DNA of 64,000 nt from the NCBI RefSeq assembly GCF_019175365.1, contig NZ_CP059572.1, positions 6,448,001 through 6,512,000 of the forward strand, read 5' to 3'. How positions within the stretch are numbered: the stretch's first letter is position 1; each line of letters opens with the position of its first letter. The position numbers and the translations under genes are program-made. Positions 51,901 to 58,661 of the stretch are shown piece by piece. The stretch is from Actinomadura graeca. GTDB lineage: Bacteria > Actinomycetota > Actinomycetes > Streptosporangiales > Streptosporangiaceae. A model generated the notes under the pieces. The model worked only from the letters and a program-made list of their open reading frames with translations, was not told where the DNA came from and ran no database searches.

Positions 51901-52792
51901 CAGAAGGCCCATCAACGAGGTCAAGAAGGGCGACAAGGTTCTCGCGGCCGACTCCACGACCGGCAGGGCCGAGGTCCAGACCGTCCAGGACACCATCACG
52001 AGCAAGGGCAAGAAGAACCTCGTACAGATCACTGTCGACGGCCGCTTTGCGCACTGGCTCCCCAAGACCGGCGAACGGCGAACGGCGGCCGCCCCCGCCG
52101 CCCTCCCGAATGCGGGATCACAGGGCACGGTGATCGCCACCGACGAGCATCCGTTCTGGGTGGCCGGTGACACCGGCGCCTGGGTCCGGGCCCGTGACCT
52201 CGAACCGGGGATGTGGCTGCGCACCAGCGCTGGCACCTACGTCCAGGTCACCGCCGTCAAGGCCCGTACGAGCCCCGACCAACGAGTCCACAACCTCACC
52301 GTCTCGAACCTCAGTACGTACTATGTGTCGGCCGGGGAGACGCCGGTTCTGGTACACAACTGCACAACGCTCGAAAGCGTTGCCCGGGGCCTTGGGACGC
52401 GCGGAAGGGATGCCCCGACCAGGGGGCAGGTCGTCAATATAACCGACGATGGCGTCACGGCGATCGGCCAGCCGGTCAGGAGTGGTGGAAGCGCCATATC
52501 GGGAGACATCGATGACTTTCTCATGGGGTCTTCTGAAATCGCGAATCCGTTGACCGGACCTCATCCATCGATCACCCACGTGGAGACGAAGATCGCATGG
52601 TTCATGCGCCAGCGCGGTATCCAGTCCGCCGACGTCGTGATCAATAATGCCGACGGTCCGTGCACCGGAGTGTTCTCGTGTAGTAATGCAGTAGAGGCGA
52701 TACTTCCCAATGGCTCGTCCATGACAGTATGGTTTCCCGATGGGTCGGGCGGGATGTCTTCCGTCCGCTTGACGGGCAGAGCGGCCCGTTAA
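45947..52792 (+). CDS. RHS/YD-repeat polymorphic toxin with Hint and DddA-like deaminase domains
   Basis: 2281 residues from GTG 45947 (GAGGAG site seven bases upstream). A signal peptide ends near AAHADPP (residue about 47). The N-terminal region includes the RHS entry DFTWTYPMRVPPVPGDL and WAGEGFEFSPGFIERRYK, then many YD repeats. The RHS core is at about 1773-1824 (THLGAREYDPNNGRFISADP). A Hint autoprocessing domain covers about 1970-2138 (SFVPGTAVVMADGTRRPI, ATDEHPFWVAGD, ending VLVHNC). The toxin end has His2211-Val-Glu2213, Cys2239 and Cys2245 (DGPCTGVFSCSNAVEAILP), the zinc and catalytic pattern of SCP1.201/DddA-like cytidine deaminases. It is predicted to be exported and cleaved, then to deaminate nucleic acid in a competitor. 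Confidence 0.93.
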   Translation: MLFSSASNPSRRRLFLGMRRSLRHVSAGVSVVMAAGLATAPAAHADPPHSERPKVADHERTVGGKDLKVRPRTPDPATRSVARPNASWPKPGSTDVTVTGGRAKVAVLDRAAARRAGVDGLVFTLTPDGKAAAERVGVRVDYSAFAQAFGGSYGSRLRLVRLPVCALTTPAEPECQTSTPVATTNNGETRTLTADVATPTVLAAVAAPEGSQGDFKATKLEASATWAVTGNTGDFTWTYPMRVPPVPGDLVPAVELGYSAQSVDGRTGNTNNQPSWAGEGFEFSPGFIERRYKACEDDGVPNGPGGKPPGDLCWGYENAVVTWNGKGGELIKAADGTWRLKDDDGTRFERLTDTKTGNGDDDGEYWKVTTTDGTQYFFGRNHLPGSDSGGAATNSAWTVPVFGDDDGEPCHKASGFADSWCQQAWRWNLDMVLDSNDNAIAYHYQPETNHYGRNLNPADATPYTRGGHLTSAEYGLRGNNMVGAPAARVNFEVSERCIPTTAFDCAPAKISTNPGQWADVPWDMNCEAKTPCKDGHGSTSPTFWSRKRLTKVTTQINKGAGWPYRNVDSWTLDHRWGADTDERDLLAAGIQHTGLAGATTADDLALPKVTFNHVAKANRVDQAGDGVPPYTRYRVSKIFDESGGQIDIGYTGQECFRTAPPTPQSNTKRCFPSIWHPPGQTTPYTDWFNKYVVTSVAEKDRTGHAPDMATLYDYIGGAAWHYDDDDGLTREKFKTWSQWRGYGQIRIRTGSPDGPSTQADAYYLRGMHGDRAGPDGGTKTVTVPDGEGGTHTDAEGLEGFTLKTVNYTAPGGAVHDKTVNTAWRHQTATRTRSWGTVTANAVKVGNSRTWTAMDGGAWRETKIVSEFETDFTKVGRVKQVDDLGDVALPADDRCTRTGYADNVARWMVSYQSRAETVSVACATEPDRSKHVIADARAFYDGGGFGDAPTKGNVTQTERIAEHDGSRATYSTVAKTSFDTFGRTLTVTNAADQTTTTRYTNTNGLTSRTTVMSPPPSPGAAGLSATEDLDPAWGSPIAKTDNNNTDGAGRPLRTDLAYDALGRLQKVWLPNRSKTAGDIPNLEHAYRIADGQIAAVTTKTLADTGPQRVAITLYDGHLRPRQVQAPGPGGRLITDTFYDDRGQVAKTYAPYSAAGAPETALFGVDAPGNVETQSHFSYDGLGRQTVERLLTGNGTTQEKWRTTIGYGGNWITVDPPQGGTPTAQITDARGQVTERRQYRGDAPSGAYDATTYGYDPAGRLTTVKDPSGKTWANTFDLRGRRTRSTDPDTGTSTLTYDVLDQIESTTDARNKTIFHAYDALGRRTQTREGSAAGRLLASWTYDTAVRGKGKPATATRHGDNGDYVSAVPSYDVLGRPESTAMTIPVSEGPLAGTYTHAQTYNLDGTVREDVLPAAGGLPQETLAHAYDDYQRPTRLTSAQATYVGHTDYTPTGKPKLIELGTGGKRTWNTLTYQYGTQRLAGSSTSRENVAGYDRNAAYTYDDEGNILGISDVSNAGTDTQCFKYDHLRRMTDAWAVATPDCPQSPSTSAGPAPYRMHYTYKTDGSRAKEEFYNQAGTQISTRDYRYQGDPDVGGSVKGHMLGKVDQTGANPITGPETNDETYAYDAAGNPTTRTVGTTTQSLEWNSEGDLDKITQGDATVRFVYDADGNRLIRKDLTGATLYLPGTELRATNGSATAVGTRYYDHNGQTVAMRDASGVRYLTGDHQGTSQVAVNATDQKSITRRFTPFGQARGTIEEETWPDQKGFLGGTKDPTGLTHLGAREYDPNNGRFISADPVVDTGDPQLLNAYAYGGNNPVTSSDPDGLFPLPPCVRNPITCGHKTPTPKERVTNLPTQIVGLVEGAMQAALDDLYAAANYARNSAHDLKKSTAAFIGMGMNPAGPERPSAGDPPKQHKAPRFRIPRVPVDRDSPSYRAGRTVGYVVGVPLPGLPAAKLPRGIRWLSKILKLCRRSSFVPGTAVVMADGTRRPINEVKKGDKVLAADSTTGRAEVQTVQDTITSKGKKNLVQITVDGRFAHWLPKTGERRTAAAPAALPNAGSQGTVIATDEHPFWVAGDTGAWVRARDLEPGMWLRTSAGTYVQVTAVKARTSPDQRVHNLTVSNLSTYYVSAGETPVLVHNCTTLESVARGLGTRGRDAPTRGQVVNITDDGVTAIGQPVRSGGSAISGDIDDFLMGSSEIANPLTGPHPSITHVETKIAWFMRQRGIQSADVVINNADGPCTGVFSCSNAVEAILPNGSSMTVWFPDGSGGMSSVRLTGRAAR

Positions 52793-52843
52793 CGTGCGAA
52801 GTGAACGATTTTGGAGAGGTGATCGATCCTGATTCTCAGTGTC

Positions 52844-53371
52844 ATGTCCGGTCGGGTCTGGCGTCACGCCGAGAGTCGGAAAGATAGGTACCGCCTTGTC
52901 TCTGATGTCATGGACGCCCTTAGGCCGGAACGTCGCGTTGGTGATTGGTATGTGGCGGGTGATGTGGCGTGGTTCTGCTTTGCAGAGGAGGAGCATAGCG
53001 ATAAGAATGCGGTATCGGACAATTTCCTCCGCGTCGCTCTGAACGGTTCGACCGGTTACGGTGGCCTTGTCTGGGGGATCACTGACGACAGTCCCCGGAG
53101 GGAGGGCGTCTCTGACGGTGTTTGGGTTTCCGATAATCCTGAACCGCCTGACTTCGATCCGCGCGTCGTCTCGGACCCCGGCTATCCGCTGTTCTTTGAT
53201 CCGCGCTGCGCCCTTCCAATTCCACGGGTTCGGGCGGCCGTGGAGGAGTTCTGCCGTCTGGGGACGGGGGACCGGCCGGAAAATATCGACTGGGTCCCCG
53301 GTCGCGCCAATGGAAAGCGTCTCGATGAACCCGAGGATGAGCTCGTCGATGAAGTCGATCCGTTCGCCTGA
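52844..53371 (+). CDS. Imm1-like immunity protein for the deaminase toxin
   Basis: 175 residues from ATG 52844, 51 bases after the toxin stop. Conserved-looking elements are FLRVALNGSTGYGGLVWG, DPRVVSDPGYPLFFDPRC, IPRVRAAVEEFCRLGTGDRP and IDWVPGRANGKRLDE, the pattern of Imm1, a family known beside SCP1.201-like deaminases. It is acidic and has no signal peptide, so it acts in the cytoplasm, probably by binding the toxin. The GGAGAGG site at 52813-52819 is too far from this ATG, and homology with a decayed copy extends upstream. The true start may be a non-AUG codon such as CTG 52829. Confidence 0.85.
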   Translation: MSGRVWRHAESRKDRYRLVSDVMDALRPERRVGDWYVAGDVAWFCFAEEEHSDKNAVSDNFLRVALNGSTGYGGLVWGITDDSPRREGVSDGVWVSDNPEPPDFDPRVVSDPGYPLFFDPRCALPIPRVRAAVEEFCRLGTGDRPENIDWVPGRANGKRLDEPEDELVDEVDPFA

Positions 53372-53415
53372 GTGGATCACCTGAATGAATTCGCCATCGT
53401 TTGACGCGGTGAGAG

Positions 53416-53669
53416 ATGCGATTGCAGTGGCCGACGAGGGGAACGGTGCTGGTCGAGGTCGGCGAGAGGAGGCTGAAGGTCATCGGAGAGGCCCTTCTGG
53501 AGAGGCGACCGGATTTCCTGATCTCCCTGAGTACATCACCCACTGGGAGGACGGGACTCCACTGGACCGGGACCGGAAGCGCAAGCTCCTCGAGGAGATC
53601 ATCGAGGAGGCGCGCGATCGAGGATGGATATTCGAGACACGGGAGCATCCCCCTGCAGAGACGGATTGA
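53416..53669 (+). pseudogene. Frameshifted Imm74-like immunity gene
   Basis: Residues 1-36 (MRLQWPTRGTVLVEVGERRL and on to RRPDFLI) are in one frame and PEYITHWEDGTPLDRDRKRK to the stop at 53669 in the next. Compared with the intact copy at 54177-54422, one T is missing near 53522-53524 (GATCTCCCTG here, GATCTTCCCTG there). Restoring it gives an 84-residue protein that aligns along its length with the intact copy. A sequencing error cannot be excluded. Confidence 0.75.
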
Positions 53670-54123
53670 GCAGCGTCCCGGGCTCAAATTCGAGCCGATC
53701 GTAGAGAGTCTCCCTGCCAGGTTCTTCCATTGCTTCCAGGCGGTTGAGGACCTCCGGTCGGCTCTGCTCTCAGCCGAGCAGTCCGTGGGCATAGGGTTCA
53801 CGCGGGATGGTGATCTAATCTGCATCTCGGCCGCGGGCTCCTCGATCTGGGAAGTTCCTAAGGCGGGGGGTGGGATGTCGCTCATCAATTCGGATCTCGC
53901 TTCGTTCCTAGAGATCATGGCCGTGAGTGAGGAGCTGATCTCCGGATGTGAGTATCTGGACGATGGGGCGGACGAGGAAATGGACGAGGACTACGTCCAA
54001 CGCTGGGTCGCGGTATCGGAGGCCATCCGCGAGCGGATCGCCTCGATGGATCCACCATCACTCGCCGCAGGCAGTTACTGGGCGGACTTCCTCAGTGACG
54101 TGGCGAACGGTGACTACGGGTAG
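53416..54123 (+). CDS. Fused ORF: Imm74 N-terminus, then SUKH-like immunity domain
   Basis: Because of the missing base, the Imm74 start frame stays open to 54123 (235 codons). Residues 1-36 are Imm74, about 37-84 are out-of-frame sequence, and 85-235 look like a genuine small protein: SLPARFFHCFQAVEDLRSAL, VGIGFTRDGDLICISAAGSS, IWEVPKAGGGMSLINSDLAS and FLEIMAVSEELI resemble the C-terminal part of SUKH-type (possibly SUKH-4) immunity proteins. That domain has no clear start of its own; CTG 53653 and ATT 53665 are in frame. It may be a truncated gene now translated only as a fusion. The family call is moderate. Confidence 0.5.
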   Translation: MRLQWPTRGTVLVEVGERRLKVIGEALLERRPDFLISLSTSPTGRTGLHWTGTGSASSSRRSSRRRAIEDGYSRHGSIPLQRRIEQRPGLKFEPIVESLPARFFHCFQAVEDLRSALLSAEQSVGIGFTRDGDLICISAAGSSIWEVPKAGGGMSLINSDLASFLEIMAVSEELISGCEYLDDGADEEMDEDYVQRWVAVSEAIRERIASMDPPSLAAGSYWADFLSDVANGDYG

Positions 54124-54176
54124 GAGCCTGGCGCACTCCATGACGGAGGCCGGGCTCATCATCGACAGGGTGAGAA

Positions 54177-54422
54177 ATGCAGTTGCAGTGGCCTAGCAGG
54201 GGGTTGGTCCTGGTCGATGTCGATGAGAGGAGGCTGAAGGTCGTCGGTGAAGCGCTTCTAGAGAGGTGTCCGGATTTCCTGATCTTCCCTGAATACATCA
54301 CCCACTGGGAGGACGGCGCTCCGCTGGACCCGGAGCGGAAACGCGAGCTCCTCGCGGAGATCATCGAGGAGGCCGGCAAGCGGGGCTGGATCTTCGAGAT
54401 ACGGGAAGGTGAAAGGCCGTGA
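54177..54422 (+). CDS. Imm74-like immunity protein, intact copy
   Basis: 81 residues beginning MQLQWPSRGLVLVDVDERRL, with FLIFPEYITHWEDGAPLDPE and the acidic helix LLAEIIEEAGKRGWIFEIRE. The pattern is that of Imm74-type proteins found near polymorphic toxins. GGTGAGA lies just upstream of the ATG, as in the frameshifted copy. No cognate toxin is present in the window, so it may protect against a toxin of another strain or a lost one. Confidence 0.75.
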   Translation: MQLQWPSRGLVLVDVDERRLKVVGEALLERCPDFLIFPEYITHWEDGAPLDPERKRELLAEIIEEAGKRGWIFEIREGERP

Positions 54423-54485
54423 CAGGGTGAGCGCGCTGGACGCTAGATTCTTGCGCTCAAGCCCGGAGTCGCGCTGGTGCAGTCA

Positions 54486-54660
54486 ATGTCACACGAGGCG
54501 GCGACCCTGATACTCAATGTTCTGTCCGGTCGGGCCTGGCGCCACGCCGAGGGCTTGGAAGAGCAATCTCGCCTTATCTAAGATGTCATACAGACCTTGG
54601 GATCGGAAGGTCATATCGGCGAGTGGTACTCGGCGGGTGATCTCTGGGCCGGGGCGGGTG
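54486..54660 (+). pseudogene. Decayed second copy of the Imm1-like gene
   Basis: TLILNVLSGRAWRHAEG (54501 onward) matches LILSVMSGRVWRHAES of the intact Imm1 gene. The DNA stays similar through CGCCTTATCTAAGATGTCAT, where a TAA replaces the TCT codon of the intact gene. Similarity continues weakly to the GGCGGGTGATCTCTGGGC segment, then ends. Only the N-terminal quarter survives. Confidence 0.75.
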
Positions 54661-54913
54661 GGGTTCTCGGTTGATGTCAGTGCTTATCTGGCCGAGTTAC
54701 CGGTGTTGGCTGGGAGTCTGCCGGAGGGGGCTCGGGAGTTCGCGCTGGACGCCGGGCACTACGACTTCTCCAGTCCGCGGTGTGTCAAGGGGCTGGAACT
54801 GGCGGGTGCTGGACGAGGTCCTTCCGCTGGGGCGCGGGTGCAGCCATGAGGTCGTGCTCACCGGCGGGGTCATCGTGGTCGAGTGTGATGATCTGCGGTT
54901 CCGCTGGGAGTAG
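54661..54913 (+). pseudogene. Fragment of a decayed immunity-like gene
   Basis: One frame reads FSVDVSAYLAELPVLAGSLP and EFALDAGHYDFSSPRCVKGL, then the sense shifts by one base near 54800 to WRVLDEVLPLGRGCSHEVVL and GGVIVVECDDLRFRWE, ending at 54913. It is most simply a broken coding sequence joined to the decayed Imm1. The family was not recognised. Confidence 0.55.
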
Positions 54914-54917
54914 GGAT

Positions 54918-54957
54918 CCAACGAGGAGACCCCCGGCTTTCGCCGGGGGTCTCGTTG
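54918..54957 (+). terminator. Intrinsic-type hairpin ending the immunity array
   Basis: GAGACCCCCGGC (54926-54937) pairs with GCCGGGGGTCTC (54942-54953) around TTTC, with outer CCAACGAG/GTTGG pairing. It also lies beyond the MMPL stop on the other strand, so it may serve both sides. Confidence 0.8.
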
Positions 54958-55035
54958 GTGAGGGTGTCGGGTTGTGGGGCCCTGGCCTGTGGGCGGCATT
55001 TCTGACCGGGGTCCCACAACCCGACGTCTGTGGCC

Positions 55036-57198
55036 CTACGGGCGGTAGCCCGAAGGGGCGTACTGGTGGACCTGGTCCTGCGGGCCCTGGAGCTTCTTCT
55101 TCGGCTCGTCGCCGTGGCCCGGCCACCAGGCCTTGTGGCCCAGCAGGGCGGTGATGCCCGGGACGAGGAAGGCCGACATCACGAAGGCCGACAGGGCGAT
55201 GCCGATCGCGACCGAGAAGCCCATCTGCTTGAGCATCGAGACCGGGGCCAGCATCATGACCGAGAAGGTGCCGGCGAGGATGAGGCCCGCCGCGGCGACC
55301 GTGGGGCCGCCGTGCTGGACGGCGAGGGCGGCGGCCTGGCGTGGCTCGTTGCCCTCCTTCGCCTCTTCCCGGAGGCGGGCCGTCATCAGGATGTTGTAGT
55401 CGGTCCCGATGGCCAGGACGAACAGGTAGAGGACGATCGGCAGCTGGAAGGTGACGCCGGCCTCCCCCTGTGCGCCCTGGAAGACGTACACCGCGGAACC
55501 GAGCGTGGCCGCGAAGCCCAGCAGGACCGAGATGACCAGGTAGATCGGTGCGACCACCGACCTGAGCAGCAGGGCCAGGATCAGCGCGATCAGCACCGCG
55601 GCCACCGGCAGGATGACCGACAGGTCGCGGTTGTTGACGGTGTTGATGTCGGCGAAGATCGCCGTCTGACCGCCGACGTAGGCGCGGGTGCCCTCCGGTG
55701 CGATCTTGTGCACGGCCGGGGTCAGGTCGTTCTTGACCAGGCTGATGGACGTGTTCGACACCGGGTTGGTCTTGAGGACCAGGTCGACGCGGGCGACGGA
55801 CTTGTCCGCGTTCTGGACGGGCTCCTGCACCCTCCCGACGCCCGGCGCGGACTTGGCGGCCTGGCTGAAGGAGGCGAGCTGCGCCCCGGTGACCGGCTTC
55901 CCGTCGTTGCTCTTGATGAACACCTGGACGGGCGTGGTGAGGCCGGGCGGGAACCCCCTCTCCATGTCCTTGGTGGCCTGGGCCGACTCGGTGTCCTGCG
56001 GGAAGCCCGCGGCGAAGTCGTAGTCGGCCTTGAAGCCGAAGGTGCCGGCGGCCAGCACGACCATCACGACGCCGGCCAGCAGCGCGGCGACGGCGGGACG
56101 GCGGCCCACGCCGCGGCCGATCGCCGCGGAGACGGTGCCCTTCGGCTGCTTCTTCCACGCCTTGGACGGCCAGAACACGGCCGTGCCGAGCAGCGAGACG
56201 ATCGCCGGGAAGAGGGTGAGGGACGTGATGCCCATCACGACGACCGCGATGGCGAGGGACGGGCCCCAGGCGCTGAACACGCCGAAGGTCGCGAGGAGGA
56301 GGACCAGGAACGTCACGGCGATGGCGGCGGCGGCCGAGGAGATGACCTCGCCGACGCGCTCCACCGCGGTGATCATCGCGGTCTTCTTGTCGTCCCCGGC
56401 CCGGAGCCGCTCGCGGAAGCGGAACATCAGGAACAGGTAGTAGTCGGCGCCGATGCCGAACAGGACGATCAGGATGATGGTGTTGAGGCTGTCGTCCCCG
56501 GAGAAGCCGAACACCTTCGAAGCGGCCCCGATGAGGCCCATCGAAAGCTGCATCGTCAACATGATCACGACGATCGGCAGGATCGCCGCGATCGGTGCCC
56601 GGAAGATCAGCAGGATCAACCCGATGATCAGGACGAAGGTGGCGATGCCGACGATCTCGAAGGACTTGTTGAAGGAGTCCTCGTTGTCGACGAAGCCGGC
56701 CACGTCACCGCCGACCTTGGCCTCCAGCCCGCTGCCCTTGAGCAGCGCCGGCAGGTCCTTGCGGATCTGTTTGACCGCGTCGCCCTGCTTCTCGCTGTCC
56801 TCGGTGGAGGTGCCCTTCATCGGCACCATGATCACTTGGACGGCCTTGTTGGGGGCCACGGCGTCCGCCCCCGTGGCGAAGCCCTGGACGGTCGGGGGCT
56901 TCTTGGCGTTGAGGGACTTGGCGGCCTGGTCGACCCGGGCGTTGTCCGCCGGGGTCAGCGGGCTGCCGTCCGACCGCTTCACGACGATCAGCGAGGAGGT
57001 GTCCTCCTGCTGGGGGAACGCCTTCTCCGCCACCTTCATCGCCTGGACCGACTCGTACTTCGAGGGCAGGAAGTCGCCCTGGTCGGACTCGGTGGTCAGC
57101 TTGGGGGAGAACACGATGACGACCGCGGCCACGACGAGCCAGGCGACAATCGTCCACCACGGGTGTCTCACGACGAAGCGCGCGAGCCGAGCGAACAT
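55036..57198 (-). CDS. MMPL/RND-family transporter
   Basis: 720 residues from ATG 57196-57198, with AAGGAAG upstream. The first helix is FVVRHPWWTIVAWLVVAAVVIVF. Two repeats follow, each a soluble loop plus a five-to-six-helix bundle, 12 helices in total. Motifs include GIGADYYLFLMFRFRERLRAG in the first half and AIGTDYNILMTARLREEAKEG in the second; the Asp-Tyr pairs form the proton relay of MMPL proteins. The family exports lipids, siderophores or drugs; the substrate is unknown. Two-base codon-bias shadows on the other strand were ignored. Confidence 0.93.
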   Translation of the reverse strand: MFARLARFVVRHPWWTIVAWLVVAAVVIVFSPKLTTESDQGDFLPSKYESVQAMKVAEKAFPQQEDTSSLIVVKRSDGSPLTPADNARVDQAAKSLNAKKPPTVQGFATGADAVAPNKAVQVIMVPMKGTSTEDSEKQGDAVKQIRKDLPALLKGSGLEAKVGGDVAGFVDNEDSFNKSFEIVGIATFVLIIGLILLIFRAPIAAILPIVVIMLTMQLSMGLIGAASKVFGFSGDDSLNTIILIVLFGIGADYYLFLMFRFRERLRAGDDKKTAMITAVERVGEVISSAAAAIAVTFLVLLLATFGVFSAWGPSLAIAVVVMGITSLTLFPAIVSLLGTAVFWPSKAWKKQPKGTVSAAIGRGVGRRPAVAALLAGVVMVVLAAGTFGFKADYDFAAGFPQDTESAQATKDMERGFPPGLTTPVQVFIKSNDGKPVTGAQLASFSQAAKSAPGVGRVQEPVQNADKSVARVDLVLKTNPVSNTSISLVKNDLTPAVHKIAPEGTRAYVGGQTAIFADINTVNNRDLSVILPVAAVLIALILALLLRSVVAPIYLVISVLLGFAATLGSAVYVFQGAQGEAGVTFQLPIVLYLFVLAIGTDYNILMTARLREEAKEGNEPRQAAALAVQHGGPTVAAAGLILAGTFSVMMLAPVSMLKQMGFSVAIGIALSAFVMSAFLVPGITALLGHKAWWPGHGDEPKKKLQGPQDQVHQYAPSGYRP

Positions 57199-57355
57199 GC
57201 GTCTTCCTTCAATCAAGGGTGGGTTAGAGGTACCTGTAAAACGGTAGGGAACGGACACCCTCTTGTGGTCAACCCCCGAGCCGAATTAGGGCGTGATACC
57301 TACGGGGGAGCTCCTCCTCCTCCAGGAGGGCTCGCTGGTGGATAGCCTCGTTCCC

Positions 57356-58501
57356 ATGGACAACGAGGTTCAGGGGTTCGAGACCCTGGCGATCCACGCG
57401 GGGCAGGAGGCCGACCCGGTGACGGGGGCGGTCGTGCCGCCGATCTACCAGGTCTCGACCTACAAGCAGGACGGCATCGGGGGACTGCGGGGCGGTTACG
57501 AGTACTCCCGGTCGGCGAACCCGACGCGTACCGCGCTGGAGGTATGTCTGGCCGGGATCGAGGGGGGCGAGCGGGGGCTGGCGTTCGCGTCGGGACTGGC
57601 GGCCGAGGACGCCCTCGTGCGCGCGGTGTGCGAGCCGGGCGACCACGTGATCATCCCGGACGACGCCTACGGGGGGACGTACCGGCTCTTCGCGAAGGTG
57701 GCCGGCCCATGGGGGGTGACGTTCGACCCGGCGCCGCTCAGCGACATCGAGGCCGTCCGCGCGGCGGTCCGTCCCGAAACGAAGATCATCTGGGTGGAGA
57801 CGCCGACCAACCCGCTCCTCAACATCGCCGACATCCGGGCGCTGGCCGTCGTCGCGCACGACGCGGGCGCCCTGCTGGTCGTCGACAACACCTTCGCCTC
57901 GCCGTACCTCCAGCGGCCGCTGGACCTCGGCGCGGACGTGGTCGTGCACTCCACCACCAAGTACATGGGCGGTCACTCCGACGTCATCGGTGGCGCGCTG
58001 ATCGCCGCGGACGCCGCGCTGGGGGAGCGCCTGGCGTTCTACCAGAACGCGATGGGGGCCGTCGCCGGGCCGTTCGACGCGTGGCTGACCCTGCGGGGGA
58101 TCAAGACGCTCGGCGTGCGCATGGACCGGCACTCCGCCAACGCGGAGCGGATCGTGGAGATGCTCACCGGACACCCCGCCGTCCGGACGGTGCTGTACCC
58201 GGGGCTGCCCGGGCACCCCGGCCACGACGTCGCGGCGAAGCAGATGAAGGCGTTCGGGGGGATGGTGTCGTTCCAGATGGCGTCGGAGGAGGAGGCCGTC
58301 CGGGTCTGTGAGCGGACGAAGCTGTTCACGCTCGGAGAGTCCCTCGGCGGCGTCGAGTCGCTGATCGAGCACCCGGGCCGGATGACGCACGCGTCGGCGG
58401 CGGGCTCGCCGCTGGAGGTGCCCGGCGACCTCGTCCGGCTGTCGGTGGGTATCGAGGACGCTGCCGATCTTCTGCGGGATCTGCGGCAGGCGCTGGACTG
58501 A
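57356..58501 (+). CDS. Cystathionine gamma-synthase
   Basis: A 381-residue Cys/Met metabolism PLP enzyme. Lys202 in HSTTKYMGGHSDVIGG binds PLP. YEYSRSANPTRTALE, FASGLAAEDALV and ETPTNPLLNIADI are typical, and ESLIEHPGRMTHA near the C-terminus is characteristic. It joins O-acyl-homoserine and cysteine (cystathionine gamma-synthase); a gamma-lyase function is possible by sequence. ATG 57356 gives MDNEVQGFETLAIHAG. TAGCCT about five bases before the ATG could be a -10 box of a leaderless message. Confidence 0.93.
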   Translation: MDNEVQGFETLAIHAGQEADPVTGAVVPPIYQVSTYKQDGIGGLRGGYEYSRSANPTRTALEVCLAGIEGGERGLAFASGLAAEDALVRAVCEPGDHVIIPDDAYGGTYRLFAKVAGPWGVTFDPAPLSDIEAVRAAVRPETKIIWVETPTNPLLNIADIRALAVVAHDAGALLVVDNTFASPYLQRPLDLGADVVVHSTTKYMGGHSDVIGGALIAADAALGERLAFYQNAMGAVAGPFDAWLTLRGIKTLGVRMDRHSANAERIVEMLTGHPAVRTVLYPGLPGHPGHDVAAKQMKAFGGMVSFQMASEEEAVRVCERTKLFTLGESLGGVESLIEHPGRMTHASAAGSPLEVPGDLVRLSVGIEDAADLLRDLRQALD

Positions 58502-58534
58502 CCCTGGAACGATCCTGACCTGCGAGAACACCCT

Positions 58535-58564
58535 GGGCGGCCGGTGCGGGACGACCGGCCGCCC
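58535..58564 (+). terminator. Hairpin after cystathionine gamma-synthase
   Basis: GGGCGGCCGGT (58535-58545) pairs perfectly with ACCGGCCGCCC (58554-58564) around an eight-base loop, 34 bases past the stop. Confidence 0.8.
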
Positions 58565-58661
58565 GCGGGTGGCGATGGGACGAACTGCCCATCCTTCCCG
58601 CACCGGACTTGATCAAACATCTATGATGTGCCCGCCAGGTTCCATCAAGAAAGGGCCCGGG

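Noticed and set aside
53385..53669. A separate 94-residue ORF starting at ATG 53385
   Set aside because: Only its second half matches the Imm74 protein; its first half is the out-of-frame reading of the Imm74 N-terminus.
57370..57390. GGGGTTCGAGACC resembling a tRNA T-arm
   Set aside because: No cloverleaf forms around it and it encodes conserved residues of cystathionine gamma-synthase.
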